Below, in pieces: positions 9,938 through 19,214 of a DNA stretch of 64,000 nt. The translations under genes were made by a program, and so were the position numbers. A model generated the notes under the pieces. The model was not told the DNA's origin, did no database searches, and worked only from the letters and a program-made list of their open reading frames with translations. Position 1 is the stretch's first letter, and each line of letters starts with the position of its first letter. This DNA comes from Pseudomonas fluorescens NCIMB 11764 (GTDB lineage: Bacteria; Pseudomonadota; Gammaproteobacteria; Pseudomonadales; Pseudomonadaceae): the NCBI RefSeq assembly GCF_000293885.2, contig NZ_CP010945.1, forward strand, positions 2,004,001-2,068,000. Direction: 5' to 3'.

Positions 9938-10904
9938 CGGAGCCTTGTTGTTTGAGGCGGGCAGTTGGGCCAGTTTGTGGCTCGCGGCGCCCGAGTTGCA
10001 ACAATTGCTGGTATTCACCCTCAGCCATGGTCTGGCATGCGTGCTGCTGTGCGCCGCGGTGTGGCTGTTGTTGCCGGCACGCTACCGTGCGCCGTTGCCC
10101 TGGAGCCCGCTGTTCATTTTCAGCCTGGCGTTCTTTGTGCCGGTGATCGGCATGGTCGGTGTGGTCGTGTCGATCTTTCCAGCGCTGTACCTGCCGCGTA
10201 AACGCGACAAACAAGCCTGGCAGGCTGTCGGTATTCCAAGCCTGCCGTATCGCGCGCAGCTGCAATTGCATTCGCCGATCTTTGCCGACGGCGGTTTGCA
10301 GGATGTGCTGCGCCATGCGCCCGATCCGGACCAGCGTCTGGCCGCATTGCTGGCCACGCGACGCATGCCGGGCAAGGAAGCGGTGCCGATCCTCAAACTG
10401 GCGCTGGGTGATCCCAGCGACGACGTGCGGCTACTGGCGTACTCGATGCTCGACAAGCAGGAAAGCGACATCAACCTGCGCATCCAGATCGCCCTCGGGC
10501 AACTCAGCGGCGCCAATGCCAAAACCGCGGGTGCGCTGCATGGCACGCTGGCGCGCTGGTATTGGGAGCTGGCGTACCTCGGCCTGGCGCAAGGCAGTGT
10601 GCTCGAGCACGTGCTCGACCAGGCCAGCGAACACGCCGAGCAAGGGCTTGAAGCGGGCGAGGGCGGCGAGCTGTTCTTGCTGGCCGGACGCATTGCGCTG
10701 GAGCGCGGTGATATCGAGCGCGCCGAAGTGCTCTTGCATCAGGCCCAGGACAACGGCATGGGCGCAGCGCAGGTTCTGCCGTTCCGCGCTGAACTGGCGT
10801 TCGAGGCCGGTCGTTATCACGAAATTCCCGGGTTGCTCGAGAAACTGCCCGAGAAAACCCGTCAGCGGCCACCGTTCGCTGAACTGGTGAGGAGCTGGTC
10901 ATGA
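9915..10904 (+). CDS. pelE: PelE, inner-membrane Pel synthase component
   Basis: 329 residues: about three transmembrane segments in the first 95 residues, then an all-helical cytoplasmic part with TPR-like repeats. In the Pel system PelE joins PelD, PelF and PelG in the inner-membrane synthase complex and is thought to link PelD and PelF. It overlaps pelD by 23 bases and pelF by four (ATGA), so the four synthase genes look translationally coupled. There is no enzymatic motif, as expected for the family. Confidence 0.93.
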   Translation: MISKWLFSGALLFEAGSWASLWLAAPELQQLLVFTLSHGLACVLLCAAVWLLLPARYRAPLPWSPLFIFSLAFFVPVIGMVGVVVSIFPALYLPRKRDKQAWQAVGIPSLPYRAQLQLHSPIFADGGLQDVLRHAPDPDQRLAALLATRRMPGKEAVPILKLALGDPSDDVRLLAYSMLDKQESDINLRIQIALGQLSGANAKTAGALHGTLARWYWELAYLGLAQGSVLEHVLDQASEHAEQGLEAGEGGELFLLAGRIALERGDIERAEVLLHQAQDNGMGAAQVLPFRAELAFEAGRYHEIPGLLEKLPEKTRQRPPFAELVRSWS

Positions 10905-12415
10905 ATCACAAGGAAGCGGCGCCGACGGCCGACATCTGTCTGCTGCTCGAAGGCACCTGGCCTTACGTGCGCGGCGGCGTGTCGAGCTGGATTCATCAGA
11001 TGATTCTCGGCCTGCCGGAGCTGACCTTCTCGGTGATGTTCATCGGCGGCCAGCGTTCGGCCTACCCGTCGCGACGCTATGAAGTCCCTTCGAATGTGCT
11101 GCACATCGAAGAGGTGTTTCTCGAGGATGCGACCCATCCGGCCAACACCCGCGGAACGCCGCGAGAGGCCGACCCGCAGCAGTTGCTGGACCTGTATCGC
11201 TTCCTGCACCACCCGGATGCGCCGGAGCCTGAGCTGGGCGAACGCCTGCTCGACTGCATCGCGCAGGGCCGCATGACCCTCGACGACGTGCTGCGCAGCC
11301 GCGCCAGTTGGGAAGCGTTGAGCGAAGGGTATCGGCTGCATTGCGCCGACCCCTCCTTCGTCAATTATTTCTGGACCCTGCGTTCGATGCAGTCGCCGTT
11401 GCTGATGCTCGCCGAAGCGTCGCGGAAAATGCCGCGAGCACGGATGCTGCATTCGATTTCCACCGGTTACGCCGGGCTGCTGGGGTGCATTCTCAAGCAA
11501 CGCTGGAACTGCACCTACCTGCTCAGCGAGCACGGGATTTACACCAAGGAACGCAAGATCGACCTGGCCCAGGCCAGCTGGATCGCCGAGAGTTCCGGCC
11601 AGGCGCTCAATCGCAGCCTCGACGCCGGCTCGGGTTACATCCGCACCTTGTGGATACGCTTCTTCGAACGCATTGGCCAGCTGACTTACAACAGCGCCGA
11701 CAACATCATCGCGTTGTATGACGGCAACCGTCAGCGGCAGATCAAGGACGGCGCCGACCCGGCCCGCACGCAGGTCATTCCGAACGGCATCGACCTGCCG
11801 CAGTGGACCGCGGCACTGGAATCCCGTGCGCCCGGTATCACACCCGTGGTGGGCTTGATCGGGCGTGTGGTGCCGATCAAGGACGTGAAAACCTTCCTGC
11901 GGGCCATGCGCGGTGTGATCAGCGCCATGCCGGAGGCCGAAGGCTGGATCGTCGGTCCCGAAGAGGAAGACCCGGAGTACGTCAGCGAATGCCGCAGCCT
12001 GATGGCCAGCCTGGGGCTGGAGGGCAAGGTGCATTTCCTGGGCTTCCAGCGCATCCAGGACATCCTGCCGAAACTCGGCCTGATGGTGCTGACCTCGATC
12101 AGCGAGGCGCAACCACTGGTGATCCTCGAAGCCTGGGCCGCCGGTACGCCGGTGGTCAGCAGTGATGTGGGCTCGTGTCGTGAATTGATCGAAGGCGGCA
12201 GCGCCGAGGACCGCGACCTCGGCTTGGCGGGCAAAGTGGTGGCGATTGCCGATCCACAAGCCACCTGCGCCGCGATCCTCGAACTGCTGCGCAGCCCGCA
12301 ACGCTGGCAGGCCGCACAGGCCAGCGGCTTGTTGCGGGTCAATCGTTATTACACGGAAGCCTTGATGCTGCAGCGTTATCGCGACTTGTATCAAGCAGCC
12401 ATGGAGAACAGTTAA
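10901..12415 (+). CDS. pelF: PelF, cytoplasmic GT4 glycosyltransferase of Pel synthesis
   Basis: 504-residue GT-B fold glycosyltransferase of family GT4. The N-terminal domain contains the glycine-rich VRGGVSSW loop, and the C-terminal domain carries the EX7E motif at E402 and E410 in the stretch EAQPLVILE. It has no membrane segment. PelF polymerises UDP-activated amino sugars (GalNAc/GlcNAc) inside the cell and passes the chain through PelG. It begins in a four-base ATGA overlap with pelE and ends directly against pelG. Confidence 0.96.
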   Translation: MNHKEAAPTADICLLLEGTWPYVRGGVSSWIHQMILGLPELTFSVMFIGGQRSAYPSRRYEVPSNVLHIEEVFLEDATHPANTRGTPREADPQQLLDLYRFLHHPDAPEPELGERLLDCIAQGRMTLDDVLRSRASWEALSEGYRLHCADPSFVNYFWTLRSMQSPLLMLAEASRKMPRARMLHSISTGYAGLLGCILKQRWNCTYLLSEHGIYTKERKIDLAQASWIAESSGQALNRSLDAGSGYIRTLWIRFFERIGQLTYNSADNIIALYDGNRQRQIKDGADPARTQVIPNGIDLPQWTAALESRAPGITPVVGLIGRVVPIKDVKTFLRAMRGVISAMPEAEGWIVGPEEEDPEYVSECRSLMASLGLEGKVHFLGFQRIQDILPKLGLMVLTSISEAQPLVILEAWAAGTPVVSSDVGSCRELIEGGSAEDRDLGLAGKVVAIADPQATCAAILELLRSPQRWQAAQASGLLRVNRYYTEALMLQRYRDLYQAAMENS

Positions 12416-13789
12416 ATGGCCGGCATTGGCTTCGAACTGCGCAAGATCCTTTCGCGCGACTCCTACACCGCGACCTTGCACGCTTATGTGTATGCCGGCC
12501 TGATCAGCTCCGGGCCCTGGGTGTTATCGATCATCAGCGTGATGCTGGTGGGGATCATCAGTCTGGGGCTTGTGATACCCAACACGCTGGTGGGGCAGTT
12601 TCTGGTGACGGTGACCTACCTGATGGCCACCTCGCTGATTCTCACGGGAGGCTTGCAGCTGTTTTTCACCCGGTTCGTGTCCGACCGTTTGTTCGAGCAC
12701 AAATACGAACAGATCCTGCCCAACTTGCTGGGCATCCTGTTGCTGGTCACGCTCGCTGCCGGCGTGCTGGGCATCATCGTGCTGGCCGTGTTGTTCGATC
12801 AACCACTGATCTACCGGGTGCTGGTGCTGTCGAATTTCGTGGTGCTGTGCAACTTGTGGCTGGTGATCATCTTCCTGTCGGGGATGAAGGCCTATAACCG
12901 CATTCTGCTGGTGATGCTGGTGGGCTACACGTTGATGGTGGCAAGCGCCTATGTGCTGGCTTTCCTGCAGATACCGGGCCTGCTGCTGGCACTGTTGATC
13001 GGGCACAGCACGCTGCTGTTCCTGTTCCTCTATGACATCCTGCGCGAGTACCGTGCGGAGAAACTGATCGCCTTCGATTTCCTTGATCGTCGCCACGTCT
13101 TTCTCAGTCTGCTCGCCACCGGTTTCTTCTACAACTTCGGTATCTGGATCGACAAGTTCCTGTTCTGGTTCAACCCCGGCACCTCGAACATCGTCATCGG
13201 TCCGCTGCGTGCGTCGATCCTGTATGACCTGCCGATCTTCCTTGCCTACCTGGCGATCATCCCGGGGATGGCGGTGTTCCTGGTGCGCATCGAAACCGAT
13301 TTCGCCGAATGGTATGACCGTCTGTTCCGGGCGATCCGCGAGGGCGAAACCTTGCAGCACATCGGTTCGCTGAAAACCGAGATGACCTTGTCGATCCGTC
13401 AGGGGCTGCTGGAAATCTGCAAGGTGCAGGGGCTGACGGTGGTGCTGCTGTTCCTGTTCGCGCCGCGTCTGCTGGATTGGCTGGGTATTTCCAGCTACTA
13501 CCTGCCGTTGTTCTACATCGACCTGATCGGCGTCAGTATCCAGGTGGTGTTCATGGCGTTGCTCAACGTGTTCTTCTACCTGGACAAGCGCACCGTGGTG
13601 CTGGAATTGTGTGTGCTGTTCGCGGTGTTGAACGGGGCGCTGACGATGTTGAGCATGTACCTTGGCCCAAGCTTCTTTGGCTACGGGTTCACCCTGTCGT
13701 TGCTGGTCTGTGTGCTGCTGGGGCTGCACCGACTGTCCACGGCGCTGGAAGACCTGGAGTACGACACGTTCATGCTGTCATCGCGCTGA
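12416..13789 (+). CDS. pelG: PelG, inner-membrane Pel polymer transporter
   Basis: 457 residues with about twelve predicted transmembrane helices and short loops, in keeping with the Wzx/MATE-like PelG family that moves the growing Pel chain across the inner membrane. The start ATG follows the pelF stop with no gap. It is the last gene of the pel operon; a strong intrinsic terminator starts about 20 bases after the stop. Confidence 0.95.
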   Translation: MAGIGFELRKILSRDSYTATLHAYVYAGLISSGPWVLSIISVMLVGIISLGLVIPNTLVGQFLVTVTYLMATSLILTGGLQLFFTRFVSDRLFEHKYEQILPNLLGILLLVTLAAGVLGIIVLAVLFDQPLIYRVLVLSNFVVLCNLWLVIIFLSGMKAYNRILLVMLVGYTLMVASAYVLAFLQIPGLLLALLIGHSTLLFLFLYDILREYRAEKLIAFDFLDRRHVFLSLLATGFFYNFGIWIDKFLFWFNPGTSNIVIGPLRASILYDLPIFLAYLAIIPGMAVFLVRIETDFAEWYDRLFRAIREGETLQHIGSLKTEMTLSIRQGLLEICKVQGLTVVLLFLFAPRLLDWLGISSYYLPLFYIDLIGVSIQVVFMALLNVFFYLDKRTVVLELCVLFAVLNGALTMLSMYLGPSFFGYGFTLSLLVCVLLGLHRLSTALEDLEYDTFMLSSR

Positions 13790-13810
13790 CCGGTTGTTGC
13801 CGGTATAAAA

Positions 13811-13848
13811 AAGGCACTGGCGATCATCGCCCAGTGCCTTTTTTTTCG
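13811..13848 (+). terminator. Rho-independent terminator of the pel operon
   Basis: Perfect ten-base stem AAGGCACTGG / CCAGTGCCTT (13811-13820 and 13831-13840) followed by a run of eight T. It marks the end of pelABCDEFG transcription. Confidence 0.93.
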
Positions 13849-14053
13849 CCTGATGGCTTCCGACTGACGTCACTTGAAAGGCCAGGTTGCGCTGCTAACC
13901 TTGATCATTCGGAGCTGCCGACGACAGACGATCTGTTCCGGGCTACCTCTTGATGCGAGTGCCACTCGATCGATCAAGCCGTCCCCGCCCCCTCCCATCG
14001 ACTCCTGCGATATCTCCGACACGTGTCTTTCGATAGCGCTCTGGAGATGCCAC

Positions 14054-14992
14054 ATGAAACTACAGTTGCTGAGTTCTGCGCTCATGCTCGCCGCAATGGC
14101 GACGGCCAGTCTGACCTTCGCCGGTGAGACGGCCCCAGCCACCCCCTCGAAATCTGCCACCCCCGCCGTCAAACAGGAGATCAAACTCACGCGTGTCACG
14201 CCCGAGTACTGGCGCGTCACGTTCCACAATCCGCCGTACAACATCTACGGCCCGGAAACCATGCCGCAATTGAACGAGGTCATCACCGCGCTCGAGACCG
14301 ATCCGAAGGTCAAGGTGGTGGTGTTCGACAGCGATGTTCCGGATTTTTTCCTTACCCACTATGACTTCGTGCCGCCACTGACGGACACGACGAGCCTGCC
14401 CAACGGCCCCACCGGCTTGCCTCCGCTGCCGGACATGCTGGTTCGTCTGAGCAAGGCGCCGGTCGTATCGATTGTGTCGATTCGCGGTCGCGCCACCGGT
14501 GTCGGCAGTGAGCTGTCACTGGCCAGCGACATGCGCTTTGCCAGTCGCGAAAAGGCCATCCTGTCGCAATGGGAAATCGGCGCTGCGCTGGTGCCGGGCG
14601 GTGGCCCCATGGCTCGATTGCCGCGGCTGATGGGGCGTGGGCGCGCACTGGAAGTGCTGTTGACCGGTAACGACATCGATGGCGACCTGGCTGAACGCTA
14701 TGGCTACGTCAATCGTGCGTTGCCCGACGCCGAACTCGACGCGTTCGTCGACACCATGGCCCGCCGTATTGCCCGGTTCGACAAACAGTCGATCACCGAC
14801 ATCAAACGCCTCGTCGACGCTTCAAGCCTGCCACCGAACGACGCCATCGCTGCCGAATGGGACGGGTTCATCGGCTCGGTGAAACGTCCGGCGGCACAGC
14901 AACGGATCAAACAGTTGATGGAGCTTGGCTTGCAGAAGAATGCGGATGTTGAAAAACGCCTGGCGCATCACACGGGCACTCTCGGGGATTGA
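14054..14992 (+). CDS. Exported enoyl-CoA hydratase/isomerase-family (crotonase-fold) protein
   Basis: 312 residues. The first ~23 residues form a clear Sec signal peptide (two basic-hydrophobic turns ending near FAGE), followed by a Pro/Ala/Lys-rich linker and a full crotonase domain. Both positions of the hydratase glutamate pair appear conserved: E153 in GVGSEL and E174 in QWEIG, 21 residues apart, with a GGGP turn behind the second. Crotonases act on CoA thioesters, which are not expected in the periplasm, so the substrate is unclear. The start at 14054 has GGAG seven bases upstream. Ohr follows 34 bases later and is probably co-transcribed. Confidence 0.8.
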   Translation: MKLQLLSSALMLAAMATASLTFAGETAPATPSKSATPAVKQEIKLTRVTPEYWRVTFHNPPYNIYGPETMPQLNEVITALETDPKVKVVVFDSDVPDFFLTHYDFVPPLTDTTSLPNGPTGLPPLPDMLVRLSKAPVVSIVSIRGRATGVGSELSLASDMRFASREKAILSQWEIGAALVPGGGPMARLPRLMGRGRALEVLLTGNDIDGDLAERYGYVNRALPDAELDAFVDTMARRIARFDKQSITDIKRLVDASSLPPNDAIAAEWDGFIGSVKRPAAQQRIKQLMELGLQKNADVEKRLAHHTGTLGD

Positions 14993-15026
14993 TCAAAAAG
15001 ACCCTCACCTATCAGGAGTTACTGTC

Positions 15027-15449
15027 ATGAGCACTGCACTGGAAACCGTTCTGTACACCGCAAAAACCCACACTGTCGGCGGCCGCACGGGCACCGGAAA
15101 ATCCAGCGATGGCGAGCTGGACGTGAAATTCAGCTCACCGGGCTCGGGCAAACCGGGGACCAATCCGGAGCAGCTGTTTGCACTGGGGTATTCAGCCTGC
15201 TTTATCGGTGCGATTCAGGTGGCGGCGGGCAAAATGAAAATCAAACTACCGGAAGACACATCGGTGGACGCCGAAGTGGACCTGGGCAAAACCGGTGGTG
15301 GGGATTTTCAGTTGGCGGTCAGGCTCAACGTCAACATTCCCGGCCTGGAGGAGGGCGTGAAACGGGAATTGGCAGAGGCTGCGCATCAGATCTGCCCGTA
15401 TTCGCGGATGACGCGGGGGCATGTGGCAGTGGAGTTGAAAGTCGTTTGA
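15027..15449 (+). CDS. ohr: Ohr, organic hydroperoxide resistance protein
   Basis: 140-residue OsmC/Ohr-family thiol peroxidase that reduces organic and fatty-acid hydroperoxides in the cytoplasm using lipoyl partners. The two redox Cys are C58 (GYSACFIGAI) and C123 (ICPYSRMTRG); the active-site Arg and Glu are present as R20 and E48. These motifs separate Ohr from OsmC. AGGAG lies eight bases before the ATG. The usual MarR-type regulator OhrR is not next to it in this window. Confidence 0.95.
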   Translation: MSTALETVLYTAKTHTVGGRTGTGKSSDGELDVKFSSPGSGKPGTNPEQLFALGYSACFIGAIQVAAGKMKIKLPEDTSVDAEVDLGKTGGGDFQLAVRLNVNIPGLEEGVKRELAEAAHQICPYSRMTRGHVAVELKVV

Positions 15450-15478
15450 TCGCCGGATAAAAAATCAAGGCAACAAAA

Positions 15479-15520
15479 AAGCCGTGAAGCTTCGACTTCT
15501 CGATGCTTTACGGCTTGGTT
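15479..15520 (+). terminator. Terminator downstream of ohr
   Basis: Stem AAGCCGTGAAGC / GCTTTACGGCTT (15479-15490 and 15505-15516, one G-T pair and small mismatch) followed by GGTTTT. It terminates the crotonase-ohr transcript. Confidence 0.7.
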
Positions 15521-15636
15521 TTACTGACTCAGGCAGGCCATGGCCTTGGTGATAAGGTGGCGCGATTGAGTCCTCCCACTCTGGTGATCAAGTCAGACGG
15601 GGCCAGCACAAAATTGTTCGCTGTTAACCAATACGC

Positions 15637-17520
15637 CTACAACTTGAACGTATCTACGACGTTTCTGAGTCGCCCAGCTTCTGAATCCAATGCTGCACAG
15701 GCTCTGAGGGTAGAGCCCAGATTGTCAGTGGTCTGGCGATTCAACTGGCTGATCTCATGCACATCCCTTGTCAGTTGATCGACGGCTGTTGTTTGCTCTT
15801 CAGTCGCGGCAGCGACCGTAAGGCACATCTCATCGATCTCACCGATTTTCGAGACGACGTTCACAAGGCTGGCCCCAGCCTGTTTCGCGACGAGCACGCT
15901 TTGGCTGCCGATTTCATTGCTGTGCAGCATGGTTCGGGAAGCCTGGGCGCCGCCGGCCTGTAACGCTTCGATGACCTGGCGAATTTCTTCGGTCGCATTC
16001 TGGGTATGGTGGGCAAGGTTTCTCACTTCGTCCGCCACGACGGCAAAGCCGCGTCCCGCCTCTCCGGCTCTGGCCGCCTCGATAGCCGCATTCAGGGCCA
16101 GCAGATTGGTCTTTGCGGAAATCGTCGAAATGACCTCCAGGACTGTTCCGATGTTGATGGTTTTGGCGTTGAGGTCTTCGATCTGCGAGCGGGTCAGTTC
16201 GATATTTGCCTGCAGGTCGCTCATGGCTGTGACTGTGTTCTCGACCAGTTCGCAGGTCGACTCGATCTGCAACCGGGCGCTGGAAGCGCCTTTGGACGCC
16301 GCCGAGGCGCTGGAAGCGATCTCCTGCGCCGCTGCACCCAACTGTTCGATTGCGGCAGCCACGCTCGTGGTGTAACCCGACTGGTGTTCCGACTTTTCCA
16401 CCGAGGAGTCGGACGCCGACAGTACCCGCCGCGTCGCTTCACCCAAGGCATCCGTCGTCGAGGATACTTCGCTGATAGAAGCGTGGATACGATCGCTGAA
16501 GCGGTTGAAACTCATGGCCAGTTGCCCGAATTCGTCCTTCGACAGGATCGACAATCTACGGGTCAAGTCAGCATCGCCTTGGGCGATATCTTCCATCGCG
16601 TGGCTGATCGAATGCAGGGGCCTCATCAGCACGCGAATCAGCAGCCCGAGCAGCAGCAAAGTGGCCAGGCCTGCAACAGCCGTCGCGATGATCGCGGAGT
16701 TGCGGAACGCGGAGACACTGGCCAGGGCCGCTTGTTTGTCGAGCACGATACCGATGTACCAATCCTGCGAAGGCAGGCCGTTGACCGGTGAGAACAGGGT
16801 GAATTTGCTGCCATCAACCGACGTGGCTTCGACCAGCCGGTCGCTCAGGGTCAAGGTGTTGCCCGGAAACAGATCGGCCAGGGTTTTACCTATCAGCGCC
16901 TGGTCAGGGTGAACCAGGATCTTGCCCTCCTTGCTCACCAGAAAGGCGTAGCCGTTGCCATCGAACGCCTGGGCATTGAGTGTTTGCGAGATCGTCTCGA
17001 TTTTCAGGCTGGCGCCCAGTACCCCGAGTGTTTGCTGCCCGGAAGGGATGGCGACCGCCTGGGTAATGATCCGGTAATCGATCCCTGCGCCTACGTAGGG
17101 TTCGGTCATCGCGGCTCCGTTGGCGATGGCGTCCTTGTACCACTGGCGCTGTCGGGCGTCGTAGTCCGCAGGCATTTCCCGTGGCGGATAGATCTGAAAC
17201 TTGCCGTCACGGGTGCCGGCATACGTGGCAATGAACTGCTCCATCAGCACTTGGTTTTGTAATGTGGCCAGGACGTTTTCTGCCGTGGGGTTGTGCCCGA
17301 TAAACTCGGCGACGCTTTTCATCAGAATCAGCCGGCCGGTCAGCCAGCTCTGGATGTCATGCGCCATGGAGGCGGCGAGGGCGCGTGTGTTTTGTTCGAT
17401 TTTCTGCGCGTTGTCTTCGCGCAGGCGAATGTCATTCAACACGGAAAATGCGCAAAACACCGTCATGATCACCAAGGAGGCGATCAGCAATATCTTTTGA
17501 TTAAATTTGAGATGTCCCAT
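15637..17520 (-). CDS. Methyl-accepting chemotaxis protein with double Cache sensor
   Basis: 627-residue chemoreceptor. One transmembrane helix at residues ~9-29 is followed by a periplasmic dCache-type sensor (about 35-270, with the [18 protein letters not shown] region typical of amino-acid/organic-acid sensors), a second helix (~275-300), a HAMP domain and a cytoplasmic signalling domain. The signalling hairpin tip contains [18 protein letters not shown]. There is no CheR-binding pentapeptide at the C-terminus, which ends VVDTFKL. It signals to CheA through CheW. The ligand cannot be read from the sequence. An upstream palindrome (17572-17595) may belong to its leader. Confidence 0.95.
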   Translation of the reverse strand: MGHLKFNQKILLIASLVIMTVFCAFSVLNDIRLREDNAQKIEQNTRALAASMAHDIQSWLTGRLILMKSVAEFIGHNPTAENVLATLQNQVLMEQFIATYAGTRDGKFQIYPPREMPADYDARQRQWYKDAIANGAAMTEPYVGAGIDYRIITQAVAIPSGQQTLGVLGASLKIETISQTLNAQAFDGNGYAFLVSKEGKILVHPDQALIGKTLADLFPGNTLTLSDRLVEATSVDGSKFTLFSPVNGLPSQDWYIGIVLDKQAALASVSAFRNSAIIATAVAGLATLLLLGLLIRVLMRPLHSISHAMEDIAQGDADLTRRLSILSKDEFGQLAMSFNRFSDRIHASISEVSSTTDALGEATRRVLSASDSSVEKSEHQSGYTTSVAAAIEQLGAAAQEIASSASAASKGASSARLQIESTCELVENTVTAMSDLQANIELTRSQIEDLNAKTINIGTVLEVISTISAKTNLLALNAAIEAARAGEAGRGFAVVADEVRNLAHHTQNATEEIRQVIEALQAGGAQASRTMLHSNEIGSQSVLVAKQAGASLVNVVSKIGEIDEMCLTVAAATEEQTTAVDQLTRDVHEISQLNRQTTDNLGSTLRACAALDSEAGRLRNVVDTFKL

Positions 17521-17571
17521 CGTTCACTCTCCGGGTTTGAATCGGTACACCACGTATTCAGGCTGAGGATT

Positions 17572-17595
17572 CCGGGGTTGGAGTATCAACCCCGG
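17572..17595. promoter_or_regulatory. Inverted repeat between the chemoreceptor and the porin gene
   Basis: CCGGGGTTG (17572-17580) pairs with CAACCCCGG (17587-17595) around a six-base loop, about 50 bases upstream of the chemoreceptor start. It could be a leader hairpin or a regulator site. Nothing else is recognised in 17521-17818. Confidence 0.35.
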
Positions 17596-17818
17596 GACCT
17601 TGTTACTTGCGAACGCAATTGCCTCCTTGTAAAAACGGAGCTGTCAGTTATCCGAAGTTTGCTTTGTTGTACCTGTTCAAACATCGCGTCAGGATAAAAG
17701 CGCCCCTGCGGCAGCCAATTTCATGGCGAGCCAGATACTTTGACTTGCGCTATTGATTGGTAAATTTGTAAGGCGTCCAGCACAGGTTGTGGCTGAAAGT
17801 TGTCTGGGTGTTTTGCCG

Positions 17819-19060
17819 TTACCACAATGCCAAGGTGTAACTAAGGATCAGGCGTGTTTCATCCAGGTCATTACCAAAGTTTGACCTGACGGTTGCGTTT
17901 CTGACTTTCAGTCCGACGTTTTTCAGCGAGCCCGACTGTATGACATAACCAATGTCGGTGTTGCGTTCCCACTCTTTACCGGTGTTGTTGCCGGCGACCA
18001 ACGCGTTGTCTCCCTGGACATAACGACTCATGAACGTCAGCCCCGGGAGGCCCAGCGCGGCGAAGTTGTAGTCATAGCGCAGCTGCCAGGAGCGTTCCTG
18101 GGTATTGGCGAAGTCATTGATCTGGACGAAGTTGACCAGGTACGGATCGCTATTGGCAATGTAGGGGAAGGGGTCGTCACCGCTCATGCGTTGATAGGCC
18201 GCGGTGAATACGTTGGAGCCCAGGGTGTAGGCCACCAGGCCGTTCGCTGCCCGGTTATCGAGGGGACGAAAGTTGCCGTCGTCGGTGCTTTTCGAATAGC
18301 GCAGGTCGAACTTCAGCGACTGTTGCTCGGCGAGGGGGATCTCGTAGACCACGCCGCCAAAGTACTGCCGATAGACGTTTTCCAGGTTGCCGTAGTACAG
18401 GCTGGTGCTCAGGGCCTTGTTGAAACTGTAGGTGCCGCCGGCAAAGCGAAAGTCATCGCTGACGCCGCCAATACGGTTACCCGTGAAGTCTTGATAATTT
18501 GAAGAGCTGTTGAACTTGATTTGCTCCAGCTTGCCGCCTTGCAACATGAGCTTGTCGATGTCCTTCGACGTCAGCAGTGCGCCTTCGAACGTCGACGGCA
18601 GTAAGCGCGTGTCATTGCTCGAGACCACGGGCGTACGGAAGGCGAGTGAACCGACCTTCAGGATGGTTTCCGATACCTTCGCCTTGGCCGTCAGCTCGAG
18701 TTTGGAGTATTCGTCCTGTGAGCCTCGGCCGTTTTTCGAACCAAGGTCCGCCGGCAGCAGGCCCGTGCCGCCGGAACCATCACCGCCGTCAAGCTTGATA
18801 CCGAGCATGCCGACAGCGTCGACGCCCAGGCCCAGAGTACCTGCGGTATAACCCGACTCGAATCGCAACATGGCTCCCTGCGCCCACTCCGCCGCAGAGT
18901 CACGTTGGGTGGTGGGCGGTCCGTTACGAAAGTCACGGTTGAAGTAGAAGTTGCGCAGTTCAACGCTAGCCTTGCTGTCGGCAATAAAATCTGCAGATGC
19001 CGGAAATGGGAAAACCAACGCGCAAGTACCCGCGACAGCGAAAGTCGTTTTGATCAACAT
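17819..19060 (-). CDS. OprD-family outer-membrane porin
   Basis: 413 residues with an N-terminal signal peptide ending in ASA and then DFIADSKASVELRNFYFNRDF, the typical OprD-family start. The rest is alternating beta strands, ending in the aromatic-terminal LSYTLALW. OprD porins are substrate-selective channels for amino acids, small peptides and aromatic or organic acids. It lies directly downstream, on the same strand, of the PxpA/biotin carboxylase operon (154-base gap), suggesting that it admits that pathway's substrate; this is inference from context. Confidence 0.93.
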   Translation of the reverse strand: MLIKTTFAVAGTCALVFPFPASADFIADSKASVELRNFYFNRDFRNGPPTTQRDSAAEWAQGAMLRFESGYTAGTLGLGVDAVGMLGIKLDGGDGSGGTGLLPADLGSKNGRGSQDEYSKLELTAKAKVSETILKVGSLAFRTPVVSSNDTRLLPSTFEGALLTSKDIDKLMLQGGKLEQIKFNSSSNYQDFTGNRIGGVSDDFRFAGGTYSFNKALSTSLYYGNLENVYRQYFGGVVYEIPLAEQQSLKFDLRYSKSTDDGNFRPLDNRAANGLVAYTLGSNVFTAAYQRMSGDDPFPYIANSDPYLVNFVQINDFANTQERSWQLRYDYNFAALGLPGLTFMSRYVQGDNALVAGNNTGKEWERNTDIGYVIQSGSLKNVGLKVRNATVRSNFGNDLDETRLILSYTLALW

Positions 19061-19214
19061 GCTCTTTATGCTCCAGATAACGGCAGATTTATTGGTTGAG
19101 TTTTTATCGTTATTTTGAATGCGCAGTTACATCTACAGTTTTCTGCAGGCAGCACGCGGCAACGGAGTTATTACCCCGTTGTGCGTACTACCGGCGAAAA
19201 GAAGAGTGTTTAAA

